The notes under the pieces: model-generated
The model's input: the letters and a program-made list of their open reading frames with translations, nothing else
What the model was told of the DNA's origin: nothing
The model's database searches: none
Program-made: the position numbers and the translations under genes
Origin: Flavobacteriales bacterium
GTDB taxonomy: Bacteria > Bacteroidota > Bacteroidia > Flavobacteriales_F > PHOS-HE28
DNA: 64,000 nucleotides
Assembly (NCBI GenBank): GCA_016788205.1
Contig: JAEUTA010000025.1
Location: 62,001 to 126,000 of the forward strand
Direction: 5' to 3'
Shown: positions 8,380 to 17,222 of the stretch, piece by piece
How the letters are laid out: every line of letters starts with the position of its first letter
Numbering within the stretch: position 1 is the stretch's first letter

Positions 8380-9681
8380 TCAACGTTCCACGAAATCCAT
8401 ATCGGTGTGGAATGTTTCGTGGACGCGTGTGGTGGCCCAGATCGCTGCCCCGATGCAAATAAGTCCGACCACGAGGGCGCCGGTGACATTACCCAACGGC
8501 ACGGCGATGAACTTGAAGGCATTGGTTACAGGGATCACGGCTCCGCGAACGAAATTGGGTGTGGTGGTGGCCACCGTGCTGCGGATGTTGGTTCCGAACT
8601 GCTCGCTTGCCACGGTGACGAAGATGACCCAGTATCCGGTGGCCGTGCCGAGTGCAAGACATAGCCAGTTGTAGGCTGCGATACTGGCTCCTTCCATGCC
8701 GAAGAGGAACAACAGGGTCAGCAACAGATTGGCGAGCAGGTAAATGAAGATGACTTTCTTCCGGCTCCGCATCACTTGACTTAGAACGCCGCTGATGAGG
8801 TCGCCGATGCTCAAGCCGATGTACGCATACTTGATGGCTTCGCCGTTGATGCGTTTCGATCCGGCCGCATCCAAGGCGCTGGTGTCGATGTGGAACGCCG
8901 GTACGAACACATCTTGCGAAAGGCTCACGAGCACACCGATCACGTACCAGACCGGCACACCGATCAGGATGCAGCTGAGGTAGCGGAGGAAGCGACCTCG
9001 ATCGGTGAAGAGCATGCGTATATCTCCCTTCTTCACCGAACTCTCCTTCACCTGGTGGAACAAGCCGCTCTCGAACGTGCCGATACGCAGTGCCAGCAAC
9101 ACCAGTCCCATCAGGCCTCCGACAAGGTAGGTGACCTGCCAGTTCATCAAGGCGTTACCCGTGAGAGATTGCCAGAACCCTCCGAACCAGGCGCCCTTGT
9201 CAGCCACTTCGGCTGCGAAAACAGCACCCAATGCACCGAAGGTGACCACCACCATGGTGCCATACCCCCGTTTCTCCCGGGGCAGTGTCTCTGTGATCAA
9301 TGTGATGCCGGCACCCAGCTCCCCGGCCAAGCCCACGCCGGCGATGAAGCGAACGAAAGCGTAGGTCGTCAGGTCTAAGACGAATGCATTGGCGATGTTC
9401 GCCGCAGAGTAGAGCAGGATGCTTCCGAAGAGCACGGTGATCCGCCCCTTTTTATCGCCCCAAATGCCCCACAGAACACCACCGAGGAGCATACCCAGCA
9501 TTTGGATGTTGAACAGGTCGATCCCGGTATCCTTGATGTCCGGATGCCCAGCACCGAGTATGAACTCCAAGCTCTCGCGCTTCACCACGTTGAACAGCAC
9601 CAGGTCGTAGATATCCACGAAGTACCCGAGTGCCGCTACGACGACGAGCAGGAACGAACGGCCCGGGAAGATGTGTTGCAT
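8380..9681 (-). CDS. MFS transporter
   Basis: 433 residues with 12 predicted membrane segments. The loop 2-3 motif GIWGDKKGRITVLFGSILL matches the MFS consensus GxxxDxxGRR/K. FVRFIAGVGLAGELGAGITLITE in segment 4 resembles the sugar/metabolite:H+ symporter subfamily, and the tandem RSTVATTTPNFVRG before segment 11 fits as well. The substrate cannot be named. It is the first gene of a two-gene unit with the TPR glycosyltransferase-like protein and is divergent from the SdiA-regulated-like gene (112 nt between starts). Confidence 0.85.
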   Translation of the reverse strand: MQHIFPGRSFLLVVVAALGYFVDIYDLVLFNVVKRESLEFILGAGHPDIKDTGIDLFNIQMLGMLLGGVLWGIWGDKKGRITVLFGSILLYSAANIANAFVLDLTTYAFVRFIAGVGLAGELGAGITLITETLPREKRGYGTMVVVTFGALGAVFAAEVADKGAWFGGFWQSLTGNALMNWQVTYLVGGLMGLVLLALRIGTFESGLFHQVKESSVKKGDIRMLFTDRGRFLRYLSCILIGVPVWYVIGVLVSLSQDVFVPAFHIDTSALDAAGSKRINGEAIKYAYIGLSIGDLISGVLSQVMRSRKKVIFIYLLANLLLTLLFLFGMEGASIAAYNWLCLALGTATGYWVIFVTVASEQFGTNIRSTVATTTPNFVRGAVIPVTNAFKFIAVPLGNVTGALVVGLICIGAAIWATTRVHETFHTDMDFVER

Positions 9682-9793
9682 GGAGGTGGTGGGGTCACGA
9701 AGAAAGGGAGGCGGCGGCTACCGAGCAACAGGTGGACGACCGCGTTCGGTCGATCGGTGTCGATCCGGCACCCGGTATCACCAACTTTGCAGC

Positions 9794-10681
9794 ATGAGGA
9801 AGATGCTGTTCGGCGCGTTGTTGCTCAACGCTTGTGTTTCGGCGCAGCCCGAAGGCCCGGTCGGTGGCACGAAGCTGCCATACGACATGAAGGTTCCGGC
9901 GAAAGTCTTCGAACTACCAACGTTCTTGCGGGAGATCTCCGCGCTAACGGACGTGGACGACCGGACCATCGCATGCGTGCATGATGAGGCGGCGAACATC
10001 TATTTCCTTTCTGCGGAGAACGGAACGATGACCGATAGCGTGGCGTTCGCCGGGCCAGCCGATATGGAGGGTTTGACGCGGGTGGGTGGCGAATTCTATG
10101 CCTTGCGCAGCGACGGTCTCATCTTCCACCTGAGCGACCGGGCGTCCGGCCTGGTATTGCGCGATACGTTCCGTCTCCATATCCCGAACAAGAACATCGA
10201 AGGCCTGGGTTATGATGAGCGCAGTGGAGCGGTACTGATCTCCCCGAAGGATTTCATGAAAGGAACGAAGGAAGGGCGTGATGAGCGTGTGATCTACGCG
10301 CTCGATCCCAAGTCACCGGATCATGCGGTATCCGTTGTGCTGCGCCTTTCTGTTGACGGTCTGGTGGAACAAGCGGATCGCAAGGGCATCGCTACACCGA
10401 AGCGCAAAAAAGGGGATGGCCAGGAAGTGTCGGCGTTGAAGCTTCGCTACAGTTCCATCGCGGTGCATCCGACCACGGACCATTTCTATCTGCTCAGTGC
10501 AGCGGACCAGACCCTGTTGGTGGTGGATCGCCAGGGGAGCCTGATCGATCTGGTCCTGTTGGATGCGACGCTCCTGCCGAAACCAGAAGGCATCACCTTC
10601 ATGCCCAACGGTGACATGTGGCTCAGCAGTGAAGGCAAAGGAAGCAAGCCGGTGTTGATACGGTACGCGATGGTGAAGTGA
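9794..10681 (+). CDS. SdiA-regulated / YjiK-like secreted beta-propeller protein
   Basis: 295 residues from the ATG at 9794, giving a signal peptide (MRKMLFGALLLNACVSAQ). The body has propeller-like strands (LREISALTDVDDRTIACVHDEAANIYFLS, DMEGLTRVGGEFYALRSDGLIFHL, NIEGLGYDERSGAVLISPK, YSSIAVHPTTDHFYLLSAADQTLLVVD, KPEGITFMPNGDMWLSSEG). These are the recurring 'E-G-(I/L)' blade signatures of the SdiA-regulated/YjiK family. The cellular role of that family is unclear; it is predicted to be an extracytoplasmic ligand-binding propeller. A CAACTTTG box ends 4 nt before the ATG, so the mRNA may be leaderless. Confidence 0.75.
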   Translation: MRKMLFGALLLNACVSAQPEGPVGGTKLPYDMKVPAKVFELPTFLREISALTDVDDRTIACVHDEAANIYFLSAENGTMTDSVAFAGPADMEGLTRVGGEFYALRSDGLIFHLSDRASGLVLRDTFRLHIPNKNIEGLGYDERSGAVLISPKDFMKGTKEGRDERVIYALDPKSPDHAVSVVLRLSVDGLVEQADRKGIATPKRKKGDGQEVSALKLRYSSIAVHPTTDHFYLLSAADQTLLVVDRQGSLIDLVLLDATLLPKPEGITFMPNGDMWLSSEGKGSKPVLIRYAMVK

Positions 10682-10765
10682 CGGCCGCTTTTGATCGGTC
10701 GGCACCGAGCAGGGGGTGGCGGGTAGCGAGCGTTGGTGCTTTCCACCTGGCCAACCTCTCTACGT

Positions 10766-11641
10766 TCAAGCGAGGATCTCCTCCACGTTCTTCTTGATGT
10801 TCACCGCGAGGCGGTCCATCGGTAGATCATTGCTGTCAGTGCCGAAAGGGTCCTCGATATCCTCGGCGATCAGCTCCAAGCTGGCGAGCACGTAGAAGAT
10901 GAACATGACAACGGGGGTTGCCAGGTAGCCCAACGTGAATGCAAAGCCGAAGGGTAGCGTGAAGACGTAGATCACGATGAACTTCTTGATGAAGCTGCTG
11001 TACGAGTAGGGTATGGGCGTGTTCTTGATACGTTCGCAGGCACCGCAGATATCCAGGAACTGGACCATCTCCGTATTCAGGACGATCAGTTGATCGCCGG
11101 TGATCTCCTTTTCGCGATAGAGGCGGTTCACACGTTGCTGCATGAGGTTCACCACCTGGGCCGGCACATGCTTGCTGCGGTCGAAGTCCGGGATCTCCGG
11201 GTGGCTCCGTGAGTCCAATTCCAACCGGGTCTTCTCCGAACGCAGGTGACGTTTCAGTTCCTCCGGGAATGACCCGATGAGCTTGGCGAAGAAGGCTCGG
11301 GTATTGACATCCCCGGCCACCATCACGTTGATCTTCACAGCGAGGTTACGACTCGTGTTCACCAATTGCCCCCAGAGCTTGCGGCCTTCCCACCAACGGT
11401 CGTAGGCGGTGTTCGTTCGGAATACGAGCAGCATGCTGATAGCGAAGCCTAGCAGACTGTGCATGACCGGGAGGCTTGCCGCGTAACTGTTCCTGTTCAA
11501 TTGCAGGAACCGGACTTCCATCCAGCCAACTGCGGCCGTGAAAAGACCTACGAGGATCACCCCGGGGATCAGTTTCCGGAACGTATCCGATCGGTGAAGC
11601 GCAAGTGCTTTGAACCAATTATGGGAATCGTAGGCTTCCAT
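10766..11641 (-). CDS. bestrophin family channel protein
   Basis: 291 residues of the bacterial bestrophin (UPF0187/YneE) family, pentameric inner-membrane ion channels. The family features are SLLGFAISMLLVFRTNTAYDRWWEGRKLWGQLVNTSRNLA, the most conserved stretch, and IPYSYSSFIKKFIVIYVFTLPFGF. The acidic C-terminal EDIEDPFGTDSNDLPMD corresponds to the Ca-clasp region of animal bestrophins. Four membrane helices are apparent. The gene starts 3 nt after the SDR stop, so the two form an operon. The transported ion is not evident; bacterial homologues conduct cations. Confidence 0.92.
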   Translation of the reverse strand: MEAYDSHNWFKALALHRSDTFRKLIPGVILVGLFTAAVGWMEVRFLQLNRNSYAASLPVMHSLLGFAISMLLVFRTNTAYDRWWEGRKLWGQLVNTSRNLAVKINVMVAGDVNTRAFFAKLIGSFPEELKRHLRSEKTRLELDSRSHPEIPDFDRSKHVPAQVVNLMQQRVNRLYREKEITGDQLIVLNTEMVQFLDICGACERIKNTPIPYSYSSFIKKFIVIYVFTLPFGFAFTLGYLATPVVMFIFYVLASLELIAEDIEDPFGTDSNDLPMDRLAVNIKKNVEEILA

Positions 11642-11644
11642 GGA

Positions 11645-12451
11645 TCATTCGTAGTGCTTGCGGACCATGCCCTCGAACATGCGGCCGGGCAGCACGTTCT
11701 TAAGGAGTATGCTCATGCGTTGAACACCTTGCGCTACCACATACGTCGTCTTTGGAGAACGGGAGTTGATGATCTTCTCCACGATCCTGGCCAATTCGTC
11801 CGGATCGCGGCTGTAGTGCATGCTTCCCCCCAATACCTCCATGGCCTTTTCGTAACCGGGCCTGTTCGCATCGGAGATCACGTCCGGGCGCAACCGTGCC
11901 GCCGCGATGTTCGTGTTGAACTCACCGGGTTGCACGGTGAGGGCCTTTACACCGAAGCGAGCGACCTCGGTGCTCAGCGCTTCAGTGTAGCGCTCCAAGG
12001 CTGCCTTGCTGGCACTGTAAAAGCTGCGGTAAGGAAGTCCGAAGTTCCCCGCCACGCTGGTTATGTTCACGATCAACCCGGAGCCCTGCTTGCGCATGTG
12101 TGGCAACGCCGCCCTGCACACGCGATGTGGGCCGAGCACGTTCGTGTCCAACAGGCGTTGTGCGAGTTCAGCGGATATGTCCTCAGCTGGTCCTTGGATA
12201 CCGAGCCCGGCATTGTTGATCACGACATCAAGTCGTTCGGCGCGTTGCAGCACCTCGGCGACCGCCTCATTCACTGACCTGTCGTTGGTGACGTCCATGG
12301 CAACGAAAGGGAAGGCTCCGTGTCCGTCGTTCAGTTGCGGCTGCCGGCTGGTACCGAAGACCGTATGCCCCGCTTTGGCCAACCGCAGGCCAATGGCTTT
12401 TCCCAAGCCGCTGGAGGCTCCGGTGATGAGTACGACCTTGGATGGAGGCAT
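11645..12451 (-). CDS. SDR family oxidoreductase
   Basis: 268 residues starting at the ATG at 12451. Starting further upstream would run through the promoter box and toward the SRP RNA. The nucleotide-binding motif TGASSGLGKAIG is near the N-terminus, then DVTNDRS, NNAG in VVINNAGLGIQGP, the catalytic Ser in NITSVAGNFG, and YSASKAAL with Tyr and Lys. This is a classical short-chain dehydrogenase of about 250 residues acting on an unknown alcohol or ketone with NAD(P)H. The C-terminal tail (LKNVLPGRMFEGMVRKHYE) is like enzymes annotated as SDRs acting on lipid-like substrates. A TACCTTCG box ends 5 nt before the ATG. Confidence 0.88.
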   Translation of the reverse strand: MPPSKVVLITGASSGLGKAIGLRLAKAGHTVFGTSRQPQLNDGHGAFPFVAMDVTNDRSVNEAVAEVLQRAERLDVVINNAGLGIQGPAEDISAELAQRLLDTNVLGPHRVCRAALPHMRKQGSGLIVNITSVAGNFGLPYRSFYSASKAALERYTEALSTEVARFGVKALTVQPGEFNTNIAAARLRPDVISDANRPGYEKAMEVLGGSMHYSRDPDELARIVEKIINSRSPKTTYVVAQGVQRMSILLKNVLPGRMFEGMVRKHYE

Positions 12452-12456
12452 CGGGC

Positions 12457-12464
12457 CGAAGGTA
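12457..12464 (-). promoter_or_regulatory. -7-like box directly before the SDR start
   Basis: TACCTTCG on the minus strand, one base off TAnnTTTG, ends 5 nt before the ATG at 12451. This spacing would give a leaderless or near-leaderless mRNA. Confidence 0.45.
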
Positions 12465-12487
12465 GGTGCCGACACGTAAGGGCAAAA

Positions 12488-12592
12488 AAGAGGGGCAAGC
12501 GACCCGTATCGCACCGCTACGACCGCCTACCCTTGCTGCCTTCCGGCCCTGGGGGGTTCAGCGGGAGCTGGTCGTACAGGACTTGCCCCAGG
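12488..12592 (-). ncRNA. ffs: small signal recognition particle RNA (4.5S type)
   Basis: On the minus strand the conserved SRP Alu-less helix-8 core is plain: AGGGCCGGAAGGCAGCAAGG has the GGAA tetraloop and the asymmetric loop bound by Ffh. The ends pair as GGGGCAAG (near 12589) with CTTGCCCC (near 12492), closing the hairpin. A run of six T follows at 12489-12484, serving as terminator. The length of about 105 nt fits the bacterial small form. It binds Ffh and targets signal-anchored nascent proteins to SecYEG. Ends are approximate by a few bases. Confidence 0.93.
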
Positions 12593-12594
12593 CA

Positions 12595-12602
12595 CAAATG
12601 TA
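12595..12602 (-). promoter_or_regulatory. -7 box of the SRP RNA
   Basis: TACATTTG on the minus strand fits TAnnTTTG exactly and lies about 5 nt before the first base of the SRP RNA helix, the expected distance to a transcription start. Confidence 0.65.
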
Positions 12603-12642
12603 GGACGTAGAACCTTGGTACCCGAATGAAGATGACAGGAAC

Positions 12643-13182
12643 CTATTCATCGTTCCCCAAGCGATAGGCTAGAACAGCCTCCAGATCGTTGAGCATGGAA
12701 GCCTTGTAGGCATCTTTTTCCGCGGATACCGCCTTACGCACCTGGTTCAGTGCATGGCGCGCGGCTTTCTCGGGCCATATCTCCTGGTTCTCCACCACGG
12801 TGAGGCACTCGAAACATTCTGCAGCAGAACCTTCGATCGCCACTCGCACGAACCGGTCCAAATGCTCGCGAACATCGATACCAGCGTTCCAGAACGTTCC
12901 CAGGATGGTGGATCGGATGCTCTTGAACGCAGGGTCTTCCAATGCGAGGAACAACTCGTCGGCAGCGTTCGGAGCCTTGACATCGTGCAACAAGGCCATG
13001 ATGCGTTGTTGGATACGCCCGTCGTTGGTATTGAGCAAAGCGGTGAGGAGAGGGCGTATGGCGCGTGCATCACCTTCCTGTTCGATGCGTATCAGTGCAT
13101 TGAGTATCGCTTCATCGTCCTTGCTTAACAAGGCCGCGAATGCGAGGTCCATGCGTTTGGCTTTGGGGGTGGCGTTGCTCAT
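12643..13182 (-). CDS. HEAT-repeat-like protein
   Basis: 179 residues from the ATG at 13182. All-helical sequence with HEAT/ARM-like units (DDEAILNALIRIEQEGDARAIRPLLTALL, NDGRIQQRIMALLHDVKAPNAADELFLAL, FKSIRSTILGTFWNAGID, AAECFECLTVVENQEIW). No signal or membrane segment, so it is cytoplasmic. Such proteins usually act as protein-binding scaffolds; no catalytic motif is visible and the partner is unknown. Similar small HEAT proteins are widespread in Bacteroidota. It lies after the terminator of the PorG-like gene and is preceded by a TACCTTCG box, so it has its own promoter. Confidence 0.7.
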   Translation of the reverse strand: MSNATPKAKRMDLAFAALLSKDDEAILNALIRIEQEGDARAIRPLLTALLNTNDGRIQQRIMALLHDVKAPNAADELFLALEDPAFKSIRSTILGTFWNAGIDVREHLDRFVRVAIEGSAAECFECLTVVENQEIWPEKAARHALNQVRKAVSAEKDAYKASMLNDLEAVLAYRLGNDE

Positions 13183-13212
13183 GATCCGGTTGCGCCGCGA
13201 AGGTAGGCCCGG

Positions 13213-13247
13213 AAAAAGGCGAACGGCCCTGGGCAAGGGCCGTTCGC
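13213..13247 (-). terminator. intrinsic terminator after the PorG-like gene
   Basis: A 12-bp perfect stem (GCGAACGGCCCT / AGGGCCGTTCGC) with a 5-nt loop is followed on the minus strand by CCTTTTTCC. It closes the serC-serA-DUF1015-yggS-porG-like region. Confidence 0.85.
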
Positions 13248-13268
13248 TTGGTTCTGGAAGTGAAAAAG

Positions 13269-14276
13269 TCAAAGGCTCATATAGCTCCGCCGCGCTGGAC
13301 TGCGCTTGAACTTGTAGGAGACCTCCATCGAGAAATAGCTGAAGGAATCCAGAAGGCCAGGATTACCCCGGTTACTGGTGCGTATGCTGATCTCACCATC
13401 GGTACCCCATCCGGTAGGGTCGCTGATGTACCGTGCGAGGGTCTGGTCCCGAACGGATGTGTACGTGGCATCGATCTCGTCGTAGGTCGCATATCTGTCG
13501 CTCACATCATCAAGCATGTCGGACATGAACATGAGGTAGCAATACTCGATGCCCACGCTCAACTTGCGGGTGGCCATCACGCGAAGACCAGCGCCCATGG
13601 GAATGCCCACATGCCAAGGGGAAAAACGCTGTCCGCCTTTGGCCTCCCCGGCGCCTTCTCCGCCTTCGGTGAGCCAGCTGTACAGGTCCGTTTCGTATTT
13701 GCCATCGCGCTCTATGATGTTCGCCCCTGGTGTTTTGCGAGGTGCGTCACGAACGGTACCGTCTTCCCAGAAGTAGTACTGGTTCGCCGGGTCCACATCC
13801 CCGCGGAAAAGATCGGCCTTGGGACGACCATGATAGATACCCAGGCCGATGTGGAAATACATGAAGAACCGCTGTTGGAACAGGGGGGTGTACGGTTCAC
13901 GGTAGGCATTGAGGACCAAATGCCCCGAAGCACCCACCAAGTCGTTGCGGAAGCTCAATCCTCGCTTGTAGTTCTTGAGGTCCTTCACTTCCACGCCCTT
14001 GATGGGGTCGGTCTCATCATATCCGATCCGGAACCAGCTGATCCGGGCTTCTGTGGTGAGCGACCGGGTCACGTAGCGCTTCTTGTTGTTCAAGAAGTCA
14101 CGAAAGGTGATCTGCATCCCCGGTCTTGCACTGTTCCATTGCACCGGACCATCGATGTTACCGAGGTCGCCGTAGTAGTGGGTAACACCCGGTGCGACAC
14201 CGATTTCCACGTGCCGTTGTGCCGTGGCGACCGAGGCGAATGCGATGGCCAGCAGGAGGGTGGTGGACCTGGTCAT
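13269..14276 (-). CDS. DUF6089/PorG-like outer membrane beta-barrel protein
   Basis: 335 residues from the ATG at 14276, with a signal peptide (TTLLLAIAFASVATAQ). The first strand VEIGVAPGVTHYYGDLGN matches the DUF6089/PorG pattern, where the barrel begins with a YxGDL-type motif. Further amphipathic strands follow (MQITFRDFL, RISWFRIGYDE, HLVLNAYREPYTPLFQQRFFMYFHIGLGIYHG, WHVGIPMGAGLRVMATRKLSVGIEYCYLMFMSDMLDDVS), and the C-terminus is FSYFSMEVSYKFKR. PorG is a type IX secretion component and other DUF6089 members are uncharacterised, so a T9SS role is plausible but not shown. It follows yggS by 80 nt and ends at a strong terminator. Confidence 0.7.
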   Translation of the reverse strand: MTRSTTLLLAIAFASVATAQRHVEIGVAPGVTHYYGDLGNIDGPVQWNSARPGMQITFRDFLNNKKRYVTRSLTTEARISWFRIGYDETDPIKGVEVKDLKNYKRGLSFRNDLVGASGHLVLNAYREPYTPLFQQRFFMYFHIGLGIYHGRPKADLFRGDVDPANQYYFWEDGTVRDAPRKTPGANIIERDGKYETDLYSWLTEGGEGAGEAKGGQRFSPWHVGIPMGAGLRVMATRKLSVGIEYCYLMFMSDMLDDVSDRYATYDEIDATYTSVRDQTLARYISDPTGWGTDGEISIRTSNRGNPGLLDSFSYFSMEVSYKFKRSPARRSYMSL

Positions 14277-14356
14277 GGGATTTGCGCCATCCAATGTACG
14301 AAGATCAGACGGGCGATGGATCATTGGTTGCCCGGATCGACCGCTCAAGCGGGTCT

Positions 14357-15025
14357 TCAACACCGTTCACCGAAGATGGCCGTGCCTATGCGGACCATGG
14401 TGCTTCCTGCTTCGATGGCTATGGAGGCATCACCGCTCATGCCCATGCTCAGTGTGTCGAACGTAGGTCTCATGGCCTCCTCGAAAGAATGGAACAACCC
14501 GGCGAGGTCCTCGAATTCCCGCTTCACCAGCGTCCGGTCATCGGTATTCGTAGCCATCCCCATCAATCCCCGTAGGCGCAGGCCGGGCCACTTCCAGGGT
14601 GCAAGCATCGTCGCCTTCGCCTCGTCCATGGAGAAACCGTGCTTCGTTTCCTCCTGAGCGATGAGTACTTGGAGCAGTACATCCACCGATCGCCCAAGGT
14701 CGTTCGCTCGTTTAGCCACTTCGTCGAGCAGTCTCTCGCTGTCCAAACCGTGGATCATGTGAGCGAAGGGGATCACGTGCTTTACGTTGCTGCGTTGCAG
14801 GTGGCCGATGAAGTGCCACTCGATATCCTGCGGGAGTTGCGGCACTTTCTCTCTCAATTCCTGGGGATAGTTCTCGCCGAACGCGCGATGGCCCAGGTCG
14901 TACAGGGCTCGGATCTCTTCCACCGTGCGCGTTTTGCTCACCGCCACCAAGGTCACGTTCCCGGGGATCGAAGCCTTCACTGCGCTGTAACGCGCTGCCA
15001 GTGCCGGTCGGTCGAGCGGGGCCAT
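14357..15025 (-). CDS. YggS family pyridoxal phosphate-dependent protein
   Basis: 222 residues from the ATG at 15025, 1 nt after the upstream stop. PLP Lys is in VTLVAVSKT; other family motifs are FGENYPQEL, WHFIGHLQRSNVK, IHGLDS, HGFSMDEA, LRLRGLMGMAT and DTLSMGMSGDASIAIEAGSTMVRIGTAIFG. The YggS/PLPBP family (COG0325) folds like the alanine racemase N-domain but has no known catalytic activity; it controls PLP homeostasis. Its place directly after serC (a PLP enzyme) and serA fits a role in PLP supply. Confidence 0.95.
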   Translation of the reverse strand: MAPLDRPALAARYSAVKASIPGNVTLVAVSKTRTVEEIRALYDLGHRAFGENYPQELREKVPQLPQDIEWHFIGHLQRSNVKHVIPFAHMIHGLDSERLLDEVAKRANDLGRSVDVLLQVLIAQEETKHGFSMDEAKATMLAPWKWPGLRLRGLMGMATNTDDRTLVKREFEDLAGLFHSFEEAMRPTFDTLSMGMSGDASIAIEAGSTMVRIGTAIFGERC

Positions 15026-15026
15026 G

Positions 15027-16253
15027 TCAGATATCCTCCAGGCTGTACACGGTGATCCCGCTACGCAGCTTCGGTTCGATGTAGGTGCTCTTCGGCGGCA
15101 TGCATCCACCGGTGTCGGCCACGGCTTTGAGTTCTTCAAAGCTCACAGGCCGAAGGTTGAAGGCAGCAGCAGCCTCTCCGGCCTTGACCAAACGTTCCAG
15201 CTCCGCAACACCATACGTTCCGGGGATGAACTTCACGTGCGGGTCGGTGCGCAGATCGTGAATGCCGAGCACCGGATCGAGTACGGCATCGCTCAGGATG
15301 GATGCGTCGAGTCCGTCGGCGGCATCTGCATGGGCATTCGGTCCAGGTAGCGTCAGGGTGAACCAGCCTTTACGTGTACAGATGTGTACGTTGCCATGAG
15401 CGGGCATTTCCGAGGGCGCGGCTGATAACGGCGTGAGTGGACCAACGCCTCGTAGCGCTTCGAGGAACTCATCCGTGTCCATGCCGCCCAAGCTGGTGAC
15501 CGCGCGATCGAAGTTGTGGATGTGCAGGTGCTCCTGTGGCACGATGAAGGCCAGACACCACGCTTTCGGCGCATCAGCGAAGGCTCCGGTGCTTTCAGCG
15601 AGACGCGCACTGCTGGCCATGCGGTGGTGCCCATCGGCGATGTAGAGCGCGTCAATGGACCCGAAACGTTGCGCCACGGCCTCGATCACGGTCGGATCAT
15701 GCACGGCCCAGATGCGATGGCGCACACGGTCGGTCGTACTGAAATCGTAGGTCGGGGTACTGTTCCAAGTAGGACCAAGTACAGCATCCGTTCCGTGGCC
15801 ACGTGGAGCTGCGAGCAGCACGGGCTCTGCGTTGATGCCTGTTACGTTCAGGTATTCCTTGAAAAGTTCTTCGCGTGCCTGCAAGGTGTGCTCATGAACC
15901 TTCACCTTGCCTCCGCGGTAGTCGCCCACGGAAACAGCGGCTATGATACCGCGCGAGAGCGACCCCTTGCGGCTTTGTTCGTAGAGGTAGAGGCACGGCT
16001 TCTCATCGCGCAGGAACCAGCCGTCGCCCACGAATTCATTCCACTTTCGGCGCACGTTGGTGAAGCGCTCATGGCGGCTCAAGTGTGCGTTGTTGCCATG
16101 GTCCGGGTGGATCACATGCAGGAAGGAGAACGGATTGCCCAGAAGTTTCTCACGCAGCTGGTCGTCCGTATAGGACACGTAGGATCGCGATCCCACGAGG
16201 TGCGCTTTGTCCGGCGTTGGGCGCCAGGCGCGAAAGGGGCGGATGCGTACCAT
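15027..16253 (-). CDS. DUF1015 family protein
   Basis: 408 residues. Family hallmarks: RPFRAWRPTPDKAHLVGSRSYV, a conserved N-terminus; FLHVIHPDH; PCLYLYEQ; DALYIADGHHRMASSARLAE; and AFIVPQEHLHIHNFDRAV. DUF1015 proteins (COG4198) are often encoded beside serA/serC in Bacteroidota and Firmicutes. Some members have been linked to serine metabolism, including SerK-like activity: the archaeal ADP-dependent serine kinase belongs to a related ParB-like fold, and the DGHHR motif recalls the ParB/Srx nucleotide-binding loop. A serine-phosphorylating role here is therefore a reasonable guess, not shown. It overlaps serA by 1 nt and precedes yggS by 1 nt. Confidence 0.85.
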   Translation of the reverse strand: MVRIRPFRAWRPTPDKAHLVGSRSYVSYTDDQLREKLLGNPFSFLHVIHPDHGNNAHLSRHERFTNVRRKWNEFVGDGWFLRDEKPCLYLYEQSRKGSLSRGIIAAVSVGDYRGGKVKVHEHTLQAREELFKEYLNVTGINAEPVLLAAPRGHGTDAVLGPTWNSTPTYDFSTTDRVRHRIWAVHDPTVIEAVAQRFGSIDALYIADGHHRMASSARLAESTGAFADAPKAWCLAFIVPQEHLHIHNFDRAVTSLGGMDTDEFLEALRGVGPLTPLSAAPSEMPAHGNVHICTRKGWFTLTLPGPNAHADAADGLDASILSDAVLDPVLGIHDLRTDPHVKFIPGTYGVAELERLVKAGEAAAAFNLRPVSFEELKAVADTGGCMPPKSTYIEPKLRSGITVYSLEDI

Positions 16254-17221
16254 CAGCCTACGTCCACCGTGGAACGCCAGGAGATGATCTGGTCCGCGAG
16301 TTCGTCACCAACACGTCCTTGTGCTTCGGCCGTTGCGGCACCGATGTGCGGTGAGAGGCTCAAGTTGGCCTCGTGCAGGAGATCTTCACGGGGTTCGGGT
16401 TCGCCCACGAACACGTCCAACGCGGCACCGCGCAAGCGACCCTCCTTCAAGGCTTTCAGTAGGGCGTCCTCGTCGATGCTTCCACCGCGTGCAGTGTTAA
16501 CGATCACCACGCCGGGCTTTACAAGGGCCAGTTCAGCGTTACCCAGTACGGGGCGACCATCTTTCTGCGAAGGCACGTGCAAGGTGATGGCGTCGGCTTG
16601 TTGCAGCAGCTCGGTCATGGAGACCATTTTCACCGGTACACGGACCGTGGTACCACCGATCTCCAGTTCAATAGCCTCCACAGTGGCATTGTTATCCACG
16701 TAGACCACACGCATGCCGCAGCCGAGTGCATAACGGGCCGTCCATTGGCCGATACGACCGAAGCCGATGACACCGAGCGTTTTCCCGCGCAGCTCGAAAC
16801 CCTTCTCGTACTCCTTTTTCAGTTCCTTGAACTTCGTTCTGCCCTCAGCCGGCATGCGACGATTGGCCTTGTGCAGGTTGCGCATCAGACCGAAGAGGTG
16901 GGCCATCACCAGTTCAGCAACACTGATGCTGCTGGAAGCCGGTGTGTTGATCACGGGGAGGTTCTTGTCCTTCGCGTAGGCTACGTCGATGTTGTCCAAG
17001 CCCACACCACCGCGTCCGATCAACTTCACCGAGGGGCATGCATCAATGAGGTCGCGGCGCACTTTGGTGGCACTGCGCACGAGCAGCACCTCCACATTTT
17101 CTTTGTTGATGTAGTCGATCAGTTGGTCCTGCGGCACATGGTCCGTGGTCACGTTGAAGCCTTCTTCCTTCAGGCTGTCCTTGGCGCGGGAAGAGATCCC
17201 GTCGTTGGCATGTACGCGCAT
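16253..17221 (-). CDS. serA: D-3-phosphoglycerate dehydrogenase (short form)
   Basis: 322 residues: a D-2-hydroxyacid dehydrogenase with no C-terminal ACT domain. NAD site TLGVIGFGRIGQWTARYA; substrate/catalytic segments VKLIGRGGVGLDNIDVAYA, VIVNTARGGSIDEDALLKAL and SLSPHIGAATAEAQ with the catalytic His. Position one base after serC makes the first step of phosphorylated serine synthesis (3-phosphoglycerate to 3-phosphohydroxypyruvate) the likely reaction. Without an ACT domain, allosteric serine feedback of the E. coli type is not expected. Confidence 0.92.
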   Translation of the reverse strand: MRVHANDGISSRAKDSLKEEGFNVTTDHVPQDQLIDYINKENVEVLLVRSATKVRRDLIDACPSVKLIGRGGVGLDNIDVAYAKDKNLPVINTPASSSISVAELVMAHLFGLMRNLHKANRRMPAEGRTKFKELKKEYEKGFELRGKTLGVIGFGRIGQWTARYALGCGMRVVYVDNNATVEAIELEIGGTTVRVPVKMVSMTELLQQADAITLHVPSQKDGRPVLGNAELALVKPGVVIVNTARGGSIDEDALLKALKEGRLRGAALDVFVGEPEPREDLLHEANLSLSPHIGAATAEAQGRVGDELADQIISWRSTVDVG

Positions 17222-17222
17222 A

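Noticed and set aside
13248..14657. Plus-strand open frame of 469 codons
   Set aside because: Antisense to the PorG-like barrel and to yggS, both of which have clear motifs; it has no signal or domain itself.
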